A stretch of 64,000 bases of DNA from CAWEBF01 sp963807235 (GTDB lineage Bacteria > Acidobacteriota > Vicinamibacteria > Vicinamibacterales > UBA2999): contig CAWEBF010000009.1 of the NCBI GenBank assembly GCA_963807235.1, positions 620,001-684,000 of the forward strand, written 5' to 3'. Under the pieces are notes generated by a model. That model saw only the letters and a list, made by a program, of their open reading frames with translations. It made no database searches and was not told where the DNA came from. Below, piece after piece: positions 55,949 through 64,000 of the stretch (positions within the stretch are counted from its first letter, which is position 1; every line of letters begins with the position of its first letter). The position numbers and the translations under genes are program-made.

Positions 55949-57620
55949 TTAGCGTGTCAGCTTCCGGTACTTGATCCGATGGGGGCGATCCGCCTCGGCG
56001 CCCAGCCGCCTGCGGCGATCGGCCTCGTAGTCCTGATAGTTGCCCTCGAACCACACCACCTGGCTCTCGCCCTCGAACGCCAGCATGTGCGTGGCGATGC
56101 GGTCCAGGAACCAGCGGTCGTGGCTGATCACCACCGCGCAGCCCGCGTAGTTCAGCAAGCGCTTCCTCGAGCGCCCGCAGCGTGTCCACGTCGAGGTCGT
56201 TGGTCGGCTCGTCGAGCAGGAGCAGGTTCGATCCGCGCTGGAGCAGCTTGGCCAGGTGCACGCGGTTCCGCTCCCCGCCCGACAGCGTCCCCACCTTTCG
56301 CTGCTGCTGCGATCCCTTGAAGTTGAACCAGCTGACATAGGCGCGGGACGACACGGGCCGCTTGCCGACGACGAGTTCGTCTTCCCCGCCGGTGATCTCC
56401 TCCCAGACCGACTTGTTCGGGCTCAGCGCATCCCGGCTCTGGTCCACGTAGCCGAGCGCCACCGTCTCGCCCAGGCGCAAGGTGCCGGCGTCGGGGGTTT
56501 CCTGCCCGGTGATCATCCGGAAGAGCGTGGTCTTGCCGGCCCCATTGGGACCGATCACGCCCACGATGCCGCCGCGCGGCAGCGTGAAGTTCAGATCGTC
56601 GAAGAGCAGCTGGTCGCCGTAAGCCTTGCGCAGCCCTCGCGATTCGACGACCACGTCGCCGAGCCTGGGTCCCGGTGGAATGTAGATCTCCACCTGCTCG
56701 ATCTTCTGCGCGCTGTCCTCATTGAGCATCTGCTCGTAGGCGTTGAGCCGCGCCTTCCCCTTGGCCTGGCGGGCACGTGGCGCCATGCGGATCCACTCCA
56801 GCTCGCGCTGCAGCGTCTTCTGCCGCTTGGTCTCGGACCGTTCCTCCTGCGCCAGCCGCTGCTGCTTCTGGTCGAGCCACGACGAGTAGTTGCCCTTCCA
56901 CGGGATGCCGGCGCCGCGATCGAGCTCGAGGATCCACTCCGCGGCGTTGTCCAGGAAGTAGCGGTCGTGCGTCACCGCCACCACGGTGCCCTTGTAGTCC
57001 TTGAGGAACTTCTCGAGCCAGGCCACCGACTCGGCGTCCAAGTGGTTGGTGGGTTCGTCCAGGAGGAGCAGGTCGGGCGATTTGAGCAAAAGCCGGCACA
57101 GCGCCACCCGGCGGCGCTCGCCGCCCGACAGCGTGGAGACATCCGCATCGGGCGGTGGACACCGCAGGGCGTCCATCGCCAGTTCGAGCTGGGAGTCGAT
57201 GTCCCAGGCGTTGGCCGCGTCGATGCGATCCTGCAGGCGGCCCTGCTCTTCCATGACCTTGTCCATCTGGTCCGGGGGCAGGTCTTCGCCAAGCTTCATG
57301 TTCAGCTCGTCGAACCGATCGAGCATCGCCTTGATCGCGGCGACGCCTTCCTCGACGTTCCCTTTCACGGTCTTGGCGGGATCGAGCTGCGGCTCCTGCT
57401 GGAGAAAGCCGACGGAGACTCCGTCGGCGGCGTAGGCCTCACCGGTGAAGCCGGTGTCCTCGCCGGCCATGATCTTGAGGAGCGAACTCTTGCCCGAGCC
57501 GTTCAATCCAAGGACGCCGATCTTGGCGCCGGGAAGGAACGACAGCCAGATGTCGCGGAGCACCACGGCATCGGGCGGGTGCGCCCGGCCGAGGCCCTTC
57601 ATTGTGTAGATGTATTGCAT
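55949..57620 (-). CDS. ettA: Energy-dependent translational throttle EttA (frameshifted)
   Basis: ABC-F protein that binds the ribosomal E site and gates the first peptide bond according to the ATP/ADP ratio. 556 residues after correction, almost exactly the E. coli length. Two nucleotide-binding domains: LGLNGSGKSSLLKIMAGE, LSGGERRRVALCRLLL, LLLDEPTNHLDAESVAWLE, then GPNGAGKTTLFRMITGQE, LSGGERNRVHLAKLLQ, LLLDEPTNDLDVDTLRALEE. The interdomain linker carries LEWIRMAPRARQAKGKARL. A surplus T near 56158 breaks the frame shortly after the second Walker B; the correct continuation is GCAVVISHDRWFLDRIATHM. The ATG at 57620 gives MQYIYTMKGLGR, the usual EttA start. Confidence 0.96.
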
Positions 57621-57667
57621 GCCTTGTGTCGGGGGATGCGAAACCGCAAGTATATCAGCCGGCCGAC

Positions 57668-57702
57668 GGCTTCTGGCTCCCGCCACCCGGCTCCCGGCTG
57701 AC
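57668..57702. repeat. Heptad repeats, GGCTCCC class, 5 units
   Basis: GGCTTCT, GGCTCCC, GCCACCC, GGCTCCC, GGCTGAC in the divergent gap between ettA and the hydrolase gene. Confidence 0.8.
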
Positions 57703-57757
57703 TGCGAGGCCAGTGTTAGTATCCCGCCTTCGAGAATCGCTTCAGCAGCGGAGACAA

Positions 57758-58633
57758 ATGATGTCGACATTCGTTCTTGTACACGGTGCATGGCATGGCA
57801 GTTGGTGCTGGAAGCGTGTCCGTCAGGCTCTCCAGGCGCTCGGGCACGAGGTGTTCACGCCGACACTCACCGGTGTCGCGGAGCGCTCACACCTGCTCTC
57901 GCCGCAGGTCAACCTGGACACGCACATCGACGACGTCGTCAATCTGATTCAGTGGGAGGAGTTGTCGAACGTCATACTGTGCGGCCACTCGTATGGTGGT
58001 TGCGTGATCAGTGGCGTTGCGGATCGTCTCCCGGATCGCATCGGCGCACTGGTCTACCTGGATGCATTCGTTCTGGAGGACGGCGAGAGCCTGCACGACA
58101 CGTTGCCGGCCGCTCAGAGAGAAATGCAGCTGGATCTCGCGATCCGTGTCGGCGACGGCTGGAAAGTGCCGCCAATCCCAGCCGAAGTGTTCAACGTCAA
58201 TCCTGCCGATCGCGCGTGGGTAGACCGCCAGTGCACGATGCAGCCGCTTGCGACCTTCCAGCAGGCGATCAAGCTGAGCCGAGGGCTCAACGCACCAAAG
58301 GACACGACGTTCATTCTTGCCACGGGTTTCAGCGGTTCTCCGTTTCCGGCGTCTTCCCAGCGAGCCAGGGAGAAAGGCTGGACAACGAGCACGATAGACT
58401 GCGGTCACGACGTGATGCTGGACCGGCCGGAGGAGCTGACGAGCATCCTGACGCGCGTCGCAGCGTCGCGGCCCGCAGCGAGTTGTCCTGAGGGACGACC
58501 AAGCCGCGGGGCCGCCTGGACCAGCGATGGGTGGGGATGGCCGTGGCTCGGCGATCTGTACGTAGCCCGACGACGCCCCGCTCGGAAAATGGGCGTAGCG
58601 ATGCGAGCCCGTCTTCGATCCGCGCGTTCCTGA
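57758..58633 (+). CDS. Alpha/beta hydrolase, plant-esterase-like, with odd C-terminal extension
   Basis: MMSTFVLVHGAWHGSWCWKR is the oxyanion-hole start; ILCGHSYGGCVISGVADRLP carries the nucleophile elbow G-H-S-Y-G; VYLDAFVLEDGESLHD follows; DCGHDVMLDRPEELTSIL has the catalytic His. This subfamily (SABP2/EstC-like small-ester hydrolases) is usually ~235-245 residues. Here the frame continues ~55 residues after LTRVAAS through Pro/Arg-rich sequence (RPAASCPEGRPSRGAAW), so a lost stop codon or indel after ~58480 is likely. Substrate unknown. No frame break is needed within the core. Confidence 0.83.
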   Translation: MMSTFVLVHGAWHGSWCWKRVRQALQALGHEVFTPTLTGVAERSHLLSPQVNLDTHIDDVVNLIQWEELSNVILCGHSYGGCVISGVADRLPDRIGALVYLDAFVLEDGESLHDTLPAAQREMQLDLAIRVGDGWKVPPIPAEVFNVNPADRAWVDRQCTMQPLATFQQAIKLSRGLNAPKDTTFILATGFSGSPFPASSQRAREKGWTTSTIDCGHDVMLDRPEELTSILTRVAASRPAASCPEGRPSRGAAWTSDGWGWPWLGDLYVARRRPARKMGVAMRARLRSARS

Positions 58634-58669
58634 GTCACGAGTAAGGGCGGACAGCATGATCGTGCTCAC

Positions 58670-58690
58670 CGGCTCTCGGCTCGCGCCTAA
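58670..58690. repeat. Heptad-like units, CGGCTCT class
   Basis: CGGCTCT, CGGCTCG, CGCCTAA in the gap before the acetamidase gene. A degenerate array of the same composition as 57668-57702. Confidence 0.45.
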
Positions 58691-58772
58691 CTGGAGCCTT
58701 TGGCCTCCCGAACCTGACCGCAGTCGCGTGTTAGCATCGCGCCGTCGATGGCCCGTCTACAGGAGCGACAGC

Positions 58773-59789
58773 ATGAATCGAGCCCTCTTGGTCGGTCTCG
58801 TCCTACTGGCGACGGCGCAGACCACCTGGACGCAGCAGCCTCGCACGCACGATCTCGCGCTGACACCCGGGCATGTGCATTGGGGTTACTACGACTCGCG
58901 CGTACCGCCGGTGCTGCGGATCACTTCGGGCGATCGTGTGCGGGTCGAAACGATGGTCGCAGGCGGACTGCAGCGACTCAGGTTGGCCGGGGCACGCGAG
59001 TCTGAGATTCCCGAGACTCTGAAGGCCATCGAACTCGGTGTCACAGAACGGGGTCCGGGTGTACATCCCATGACCGGGCCGATTTTCGTGGAGGGCGCCG
59101 AGCCGGGCGACACGCTGGAAGTCCGGATTCTCGCGATCGACTTCCTGCATCCGTTCGGCGTTGTCGCGTTCAACCCCGGCGGAGGTGTCCTCCCCGACGA
59201 CTTCCCCTACGCCCATTTTCGGCTGCTGCGATGGCAGTCCGGGGCCGACCGCTTCGAGTTCACGCCGGGGATTTCAGTGCGACTTGCGCCCTTCTTCGGC
59301 TCGATCGGAGTAGCGCCGCCACTCCTTGTCGGACGGATTTCGAGCCGCCCGCCTGGATGGCACGGCGGCAACCTGGACAACAAAGATCTGATCGCGGGAT
59401 CGACGCTGTACCTGCCGGTGCACGTGCAAGGTGCGCTGCTGTCGATCGGCGACGGCCATGGTGCGCAGGGCGATGGTGAGGTGACCGGCACCGCGCTGGA
59501 GACGTCACTTCGGGGCACGCTCGAGATACAGGTTCGCAAAGGCCAGCGGATGCGTTGGCCTCGCGCGGAAACGCCGACACACTACATCAGCATGGGACTT
59601 CACGAGGATCTCGATGAAGCCACGCGGCTCGCTACCCGCGAGATGATCGAGTTCCTGGTCGTCGAAAAGGGGCTCTCACGAGACGAGGCGTATGCGTTGT
59701 GTTCGCTCGCGGCCGATCTGCACGTGACGCAGGCTGTCGATCAGACGAAAGGCGTGCACGCGACGATCGCCAAATCCATCTTCAAATAG
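58773..59789 (+). CDS. Exported acetamidase/formamidase-family protein
   Basis: 338 residues, intact; ATG 58773 is preceded by AGGAG. The signal sequence MNRALLVGLVLLATAQTTWTQ is unusual for cytosolic FmdA and implies export. Family blocks are visible: GHVHWGYYDSRVPPVLRI, SGDRVRVETMVAGG, GPIFVEGAEPGDTLEVRILA, FFGSIGVAPP, PPGWHGGNLDNKDLIAGSTL, GALLSIGDGHGAQGDGEVTG. The H-x-N-D and G-D-x-H-A-x-Q-G-D-G-E segments include likely metal ligands of the AmdA/FmdA fold. Substrate is a short amide in relatives; here uncertain. Convergent with the M16 protease. Confidence 0.88.
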   Translation: MNRALLVGLVLLATAQTTWTQQPRTHDLALTPGHVHWGYYDSRVPPVLRITSGDRVRVETMVAGGLQRLRLAGARESEIPETLKAIELGVTERGPGVHPMTGPIFVEGAEPGDTLEVRILAIDFLHPFGVVAFNPGGGVLPDDFPYAHFRLLRWQSGADRFEFTPGISVRLAPFFGSIGVAPPLLVGRISSRPPGWHGGNLDNKDLIAGSTLYLPVHVQGALLSIGDGHGAQGDGEVTGTALETSLRGTLEIQVRKGQRMRWPRAETPTHYISMGLHEDLDEATRLATREMIEFLVVEKGLSRDEAYALCSLAADLHVTQAVDQTKGVHATIAKSIFK

Positions 59790-59804
59790 GCGCCGTTCAG
59801 AGAA

Positions 59805-62615
59805 CTATCTGGTCGTCGGTGTGGGCGTCGTCTCCGGTAGCAGGCTCAGCACCGTGTAGCGGTCCGCCGGCAGATACTTCTGCGCGGCGGCTTGGATGTT
59901 CTGCGCCGTCAGGAGATCCGTGCGTTCGCGGCGGCGCGGGATCAGCCTGGGATCGCGGCCCATCACGTGCGCCGACTGCAGCGAGTTCAGCCAGAAGCCG
60001 TTCTGCGTCAGCGCGGCGGCGATGTCGTTCTTCTCGCCTTCCTTGACGTTGCTGACTTCACTGGCCGTGGGTCCGTCTCGCCGCAGCTTGTCCACCTCGG
60101 CCAGCACGGTCGCCACCAGCTTGTCCACGTTCTCGGGAGAACTGCCGAACTGGACCTGAGTCGTCCCATAGCCAGGCTGCGGCGCGGTGTTCGAGTAGTT
60201 GACGCCCACGGAGTACGTCCCGCCCAACTCCTCGCGCAGCACATTCCGCAGCCGCGTCTGCAGGACCTCCGCGGCGGACTCCGCGCGGTGACTCTCCGCC
60301 TCGTCGAGGCCGGTGTCCGAGAAGTACGTGATAACGGTGTTGGCGCGGGGCTCCTGGCCTTTGCGCACCACCTCGCGCACGACCGACGCCGGGAACCGCA
60401 GCCCGAGGTCGCGGGTTTGTGACTCGGGCTTGCCCTTCGACGGCAGGGCCCCCAGATAGGTGGCGATGAGCGGGGCCACGTCGTCCACCTTGAACGACCC
60501 CACGAAGAAGAAGGTGAAGTCGGCGGCGTTGGCGAACCGCGCCGTGTAGTAGTCCAGCATCGCCTTCGCGTTCAGCTTCGGCAGGTCCGCGAGCTTGATT
60601 TGCCGCGCGGTGTAGTGACCGACGGTGTTCACCTCCCGCAGCCGCTCTCCGAACACCGCGCCGGGGCTCTGTCCCTGATTCGCCAGGTTGGCCTCGATTC
60701 GGCGCTTCATCAGCTCGAGCGCGGCGGGATCCTGATTGGGCGAGGTGAAGCTCAGATACGCGAGCTGGAGCGACGTCTCCAAGTCCTTCGGCGTGGTGGA
60801 GCCGCTCACGCCGTGGAGATAGGTAGACAGGTAGCCGCTGGCCGCGGCCAGCCGCCCGGCCAGCATCTTGCCGACGTCGACGGGATTAAATCCGCCCACG
60901 CCCCCAAGCCCGACGAACGAATTGCTGAGCGACGCGTTCAGGTAGTCGGCCTCGGACGCCAGCGACACGCCACCGCGCGCGTAGGAAGTGAAGATGATCT
61001 GATCGTTGCGGAACTCGGTAGGCTTGAGCCACACCTCGACGCCGTTCGAGAGCGTGAGCACCGTGACGCCAATCTCCTCGATGTCTCGCCGCGCCTGTAC
61101 GGTGCCGGGGCGCGCCGGCCTCGTCATCAGCTCCTTCGAGGACGCCTCGTCGCGCCACGCGGTGACGGTGGCCGCCAACCCTGCCGACAGTGCCTCGCTC
61201 AACTGCGCCTGCGTGACGGGTGCCTGACCAGCCATCTGGGGCGCGGATGCCAGCACCACGCGGTTGGTGTCCGGCAGCACCTCGCGGGCATACGCCGCCA
61301 CCTCGTCTCTCGTGATGGTCTGCAGCAGCTGACGCGCCAACGGCAGCTCGCGCTCGATGCCAGGGACGGCTTCCTGGCTCAAGTAGTGGCGCAGCAGCTC
61401 CGCGGCCAACGCGCCGCTTTGTCCGTTGTTGCGCTCGTTGTATATGCGCTCGTACTGCGCCAGCGTCGAACGCTGCGCGCGATCGAACTCGGCCTCGCCA
61501 AAGCCGAACTGGCGGACCCGCGCGACCTCCTGCGCGATGGCACTCAACCCCTGGGGGATCTGGCCGTCGTTCGCGCGTGCCGAAATCGCCATCGCCTGCA
61601 CGGATTGCCCGAGTGTCTGGTCGCCGATTGATGCGCCCAGGAACGGAGCCCCTGGCTGGCGCGCCATCTCACCCAGGCGCGCGTTCACCATCTGCGACAT
61701 CAGCCCGCCGACAAGCGATTTCCGGTAGTCGGCGATCGAGATCAGGGCGCGCAGCGGGCGCTTGTGGATGATCGACACGGTGGACCCCTGCGCCTCGGGA
61801 TCCGACACCGTGACGACGCGCGTGTCGGTGTGCGTGGGGATGGGATACACCGGACGCGCCGGGGCTCCGCCGGACACTCCGGCAAACAGCTCCCGGATCA
61901 GGCGCTCGGCGTCGGCCGGCACGATGTCGCCCACGACCACCACGGCCATCCGGTTGGCCCGGTAGTGCGTGCGATAGAAGTCGCGCAGGCGCGCCACCGT
62001 GAACGCCTTCAGGCTCTCCGGGGTGCCGATGGGCAGGCGCTGCGCGTACCGCGACATCGGGCCGAAGATGCCTTCGATCTGCGGCTGCTGCATGCGCGTG
62101 CCCGCGCCCAGCCGCCCGCGCCATTCCTCGATGACGACGCCCCGCTCCTTGTCCACCTCGTTCGGGTCCAGCGTGATGCCGCCGGCGAAGTCGCTCAGCG
62201 CCTCGAAGCCGCGCCGCACCGCGTTGGGGCGGTCCGTCGGCACGTCGAGCATGTAGACGGTTTCGTCGTAGCTCGTGTAGGCGTTGACATGCGGGCCGAA
62301 CCGCGAGCCGATCGACTCCAGATACTTCACCAGCTCGCCCGGCTTGAACTTGGCGCTTCCGTTGAACGCCATGTGCTCGAGCACGTGCGCCAGCCCGCGC
62401 TGATCCTCCGCCTCGTCGTTCGACCCCGCGCGCACGGCCAGGCGCATCAGCACGCGGTCGCCGGGGCGCGGGTTGTGGCGGATGAAGTAGACGAGGCCGT
62501 TGGGCAGCCGCCCGGTGGTGATCGTCGAGTCGAGCGGCAAGGGCGCGGTGAGATCCTGCGCTCCGCCCAGGATCGCCGTCCCGAGGATCAGGATCAGCGC
62601 GTATGCTGAAAGCAT
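59805..62615 (-). CDS. Periplasmic M16 zinc peptidase (two-domain, pitrilysin type)
   Basis: 936 residues, intact. A signal peptide MLSAYALILILGTAILGGA precedes the first M16 domain with the inverted zinc motif in LAHVLEHMAFNGSAKFKPGE (H-x-x-E-H) and downstream Glu in DKERGVVIEEWRGRLGAG. R/Y-type C-terminal segments of the second, inactive domain follow (AESAAEVLQTRLRNVLREEL, GGTYSVGVNY). ATG 62615 overlaps the dut ATG by two bases on the other strand, so both promoters lie inside the opposite gene. No clear ribosome site. The function is probably peptide degradation in the periplasm. Confidence 0.92.
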   Translation of the reverse strand: MLSAYALILILGTAILGGAQDLTAPLPLDSTITTGRLPNGLVYFIRHNPRPGDRVLMRLAVRAGSNDEAEDQRGLAHVLEHMAFNGSAKFKPGELVKYLESIGSRFGPHVNAYTSYDETVYMLDVPTDRPNAVRRGFEALSDFAGGITLDPNEVDKERGVVIEEWRGRLGAGTRMQQPQIEGIFGPMSRYAQRLPIGTPESLKAFTVARLRDFYRTHYRANRMAVVVVGDIVPADAERLIRELFAGVSGGAPARPVYPIPTHTDTRVVTVSDPEAQGSTVSIIHKRPLRALISIADYRKSLVGGLMSQMVNARLGEMARQPGAPFLGASIGDQTLGQSVQAMAISARANDGQIPQGLSAIAQEVARVRQFGFGEAEFDRAQRSTLAQYERIYNERNNGQSGALAAELLRHYLSQEAVPGIERELPLARQLLQTITRDEVAAYAREVLPDTNRVVLASAPQMAGQAPVTQAQLSEALSAGLAATVTAWRDEASSKELMTRPARPGTVQARRDIEEIGVTVLTLSNGVEVWLKPTEFRNDQIIFTSYARGGVSLASEADYLNASLSNSFVGLGGVGGFNPVDVGKMLAGRLAAASGYLSTYLHGVSGSTTPKDLETSLQLAYLSFTSPNQDPAALELMKRRIEANLANQGQSPGAVFGERLREVNTVGHYTARQIKLADLPKLNAKAMLDYYTARFANAADFTFFFVGSFKVDDVAPLIATYLGALPSKGKPESQTRDLGLRFPASVVREVVRKGQEPRANTVITYFSDTGLDEAESHRAESAAEVLQTRLRNVLREELGGTYSVGVNYSNTAPQPGYGTTQVQFGSSPENVDKLVATVLAEVDKLRRDGPTASEVSNVKEGEKNDIAAALTQNGFWLNSLQSAHVMGRDPRLIPRRRERTDLLTAQNIQAAAQKYLPADRYTVLSLLPETTPTPTTR

Positions 62616-63045
62616 GCAGCTTCGGTTGAGACGCCTCGATCCCACAGTTCCCCTCCCCGCGTATGCCACCGCCGGTGCGGCCGGTTTCGACCTGGCGGCG
62701 GCGCGCGACGTGACCGTCGCGCCGGGCCAGATGGCGCTGGTCCCGACGGGGCTGGTCGTCGAAGTGCCGCCCGAATACTTCCTTGGTATTTTCGCCCGAA
62801 GCAGCACGCCGCTCAAACGCGGCCTGGTGGTGGCCAACGGCGTGGGCGTGGTGGACTCCGACTACGCGGGACCGGCCGACGAGGTGCGCATTCCCGTGCT
62901 GAATGTGACAACCCAGGAGGTGGTGGTGCGCCGCGGGGACCGGATCGCCCAGGGCATCATCCTGCCCGCGCCGCGCGTCGAGTGGGCGGAGGTGGAAGAG
63001 CTGCGCCAGGAGAGCCGGGGTGGATTCGGAGCCACGGGCCGCTGA
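62614..63045 (+). CDS. dut: Deoxyuridine triphosphatase
   Basis: Hydrolyses dUTP to dUMP and pyrophosphate, keeping uracil out of DNA and supplying thymidylate synthesis. 143 residues with all five trimeric-dUTPase motifs: motif 1 ATAGAAGFDLAA, motif 2 IFARSSTPLKRG, motif 3 VANGVGVVDSDYAGPADEV, motif 4 VVRRGDRIAQGII, motif 5 RGGFGATG. The intact ATG at 62614 lies in GCATGC and shares two bases with the M16 start. The end overlaps dinB by 26 nt in another frame, so the two genome-maintenance genes are probably co-transcribed. Confidence 0.97.
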   Translation: MQLRLRRLDPTVPLPAYATAGAAGFDLAAARDVTVAPGQMALVPTGLVVEVPPEYFLGIFARSSTPLKRGLVVANGVGVVDSDYAGPADEVRIPVLNVTTQEVVVRRGDRIAQGIILPAPRVEWAEVEELRQESRGGFGATGR

Positions 63046-64000
63046 GCCGGGTCCGCCGGCGGTCCGGCGCATCCTGCACGTGGACATGGACGCGTTCTAC
63101 GCGTCGGTCGAGCAGCGAGACGATCCGGCGCTGCGGGGCCGTCCGGTAGCCGTCGGAGGCCGGCCCGAGGGGCGCGGCGTGGTGGCTGCCGCGAGCTACG
63201 AAGCGCGTGCCTTCGGGGTGCGATCCGCGATCCCGATGGCGCGGGCGGTGCGCCTGTGCCCCGAGCTGGTGATTGTCCGGCCGGACTTCGCGCGCTACAA
63301 GCGCGCTTCCGACCAGGTGTTCGAGCTCTTCCGTGACGTCACGCCGCTCGTCGAGCCGATGTCGCTCGACGAGGCCTACCTGGATGTCACCGAAAACGCC
63401 TGGCACGAAAGGCTGGGCATGCGCGTGGCGCGCCGGCTCAAGGATGCGATCCGCGAACGCACCCAGCTCACGGCATCGGCCGGCGTGGCGCCCAACAAGT
63501 TCCTGGCCAAGATTGCCTCGGGCTGGCAGAAGCCCGACGGACTCACGGTGATCGCGCCCGAACGCGTCGAGCACTTCCTGCACGGCCTCGACGTGGATGC
63601 GCTGTGGGGCGTTGGTCCGGTCACAGCGCGCAAGCTGCGGGCGTGCGGCATCGCAAAGCTCGTGGATGTGCGCACCGCCGACATCGAACAACTGCGCGGC
63701 GCGGTGGGCTCGCTGGCCGAGTGGCTGCAGCAGCTCGCGCGCGGCGTCGACCCGAGGCCCGTGGTGGCGACATACGAGCGCAAGTCCGCGGGCAGCGAGA
63801 CCACGTTCGCCGAGGACCTGACCGATACGGCCGCGATGCGCGCGGTGCTGGTGAACCTGGCTGGCGGCGTGGCCGCCTATCTGACCAGCCACGATCTGTT
63901 CGCGCGCACGGTGACGATTAAAGTCCGCTACGACGACTTCTCCACCGTCACGCGCAGCCACACCAGCCAGCCGGCGCAATCGGCCGATGACCTCGCGACA
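63020..64000 (+). CDS. dinB: DNA polymerase IV, partial at window end
   Basis: Y-family translesion polymerase. GTG 63020, with AGGAG upstream, is in frame with VRRILHVDMDAFYASVEQRD, the catalytic Asp of the palm. Further blocks: ALRGRPVAVGGRPEGRGVVA, YEARAFGVRSAIPMARAV, VEPMSLDEAYLDVTEN (second and third metal ligands), TASAGVAPNKFLAKIASGWQ, LDVDALWGVGPVTARKLRAC and LARGVDPRPV. The little-finger domain starts near ERKSAGSETTFAEDL and is cut at position 64000. The open frame has no stop. The 26-nt overlap with dut suggests co-expression. Confidence 0.95.
   Translation, partial: MDSEPRAAEPGPPAVRRILHVDMDAFYASVEQRDDPALRGRPVAVGGRPEGRGVVAAASYEARAFGVRSAIPMARAVRLCPELVIVRPDFARYKRASDQVFELFRDVTPLVEPMSLDEAYLDVTENAWHERLGMRVARRLKDAIRERTQLTASAGVAPNKFLAKIASGWQKPDGLTVIAPERVEHFLHGLDVDALWGVGPVTARKLRACGIAKLVDVRTADIEQLRGAVGSLAEWLQQLARGVDPRPVVATYERKSAGSETTFAEDLTDTAAMRAVLVNLAGGVAAYLTSHDLFARTVTIKVRYDDFSTVTRSHTSQPAQSADDLAT

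Overview
The window reads as one contig of a high-GC, Gram-negative-type soil or sediment bacterium. The best guess is Acidobacteriota, class Vicinamibacteria. This is inferred from three transmembrane or cytosolic Hanks-type kinases plus one frameshifted kinase-TPR gene, two of them paired with ECF-type sigma factors, from a WD40-like (PD40) receptor kinase, and from the mix of M16, DUF885, acetamidase and AIM24 genes; there is no 16S rRNA to prove it. No tRNA, rRNA, CRISPR array, prophage or insertion-sequence transposase was found. Genes are dense, often joined by ATGA/TGATG/GTGA overlaps, and mostly on the minus strand.

Layout. 1-7.3 kb: clpS-clpA-pdxH-addB-like operon and aat (minus). 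7.3-10.1 kb: gluQ, an RRM protein and a flippase-like membrane protein (plus). 10.1-13.1 kb: secreted protein, methionine-type aminotransferase and two small genes (minus). 13.2-18.4 kb: asd, a PD40 receptor kinase coupled to its sigma factor, and a secreted protein. 18.4-25.1 kb: cytochrome c, ahcY with an ArsR/methyltransferase regulator, pepF, thrC and a thioesterase (minus). 25.2-33.4 kb: speA (plus), then an SMP-30-like protein, a DUF349 protein and type III glutamine synthetase (minus). 33.8-43.9 kb: GNAT, a sigma/kinase divergent pair, three small badly frameshifted genes (two are paralogues beginning MGYG), a kinase-TPR gene, qor, DUF885 and a threonine-dehydrogenase-like SDR. 43.9-48.5 kb: AIM24/TerB/ABC exporter cluster and apaG. 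48.6-57.6 kb: a minus-strand run ettA, DinB-like, ubiD, SnoaL, FHA-GAF-PP2C phosphatase, an unknown 118-residue protein, kinase-TPR, STAS. 57.8-64 kb: hydrolase, acetamidase, M16 protease, dut and dinB (cut by the window end).

Two sequence-level themes stand out. First, short intergenic repeats: 7-bp tandem repeats of three base compositions sit repeatedly against stop codons; a 23-bp palindrome occurs three times and supplies stop codons to two genes; longer REP-like inverted repeats and a covarying terminator hairpin are also present. Second, more than twenty otherwise well-conserved genes carry a single-base frameshift, nearly always one surplus base, typically an extra C before G or A. 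Three of these sites share the same 12-mer. The most economical reading is systematic sequencing or assembly error, so frameshifted genes are annotated here as one gene each, with the site named.

Functionally the window is mostly housekeeping (N-end rule proteolysis, translation factors, aspartate-family and methyl-cycle metabolism, nitrogen assimilation, nucleotide hygiene) interleaved with Ser/Thr phosphorylation signalling, including a possible phosphatase/STAS partner-switching module at 48.6-53.2 kb.
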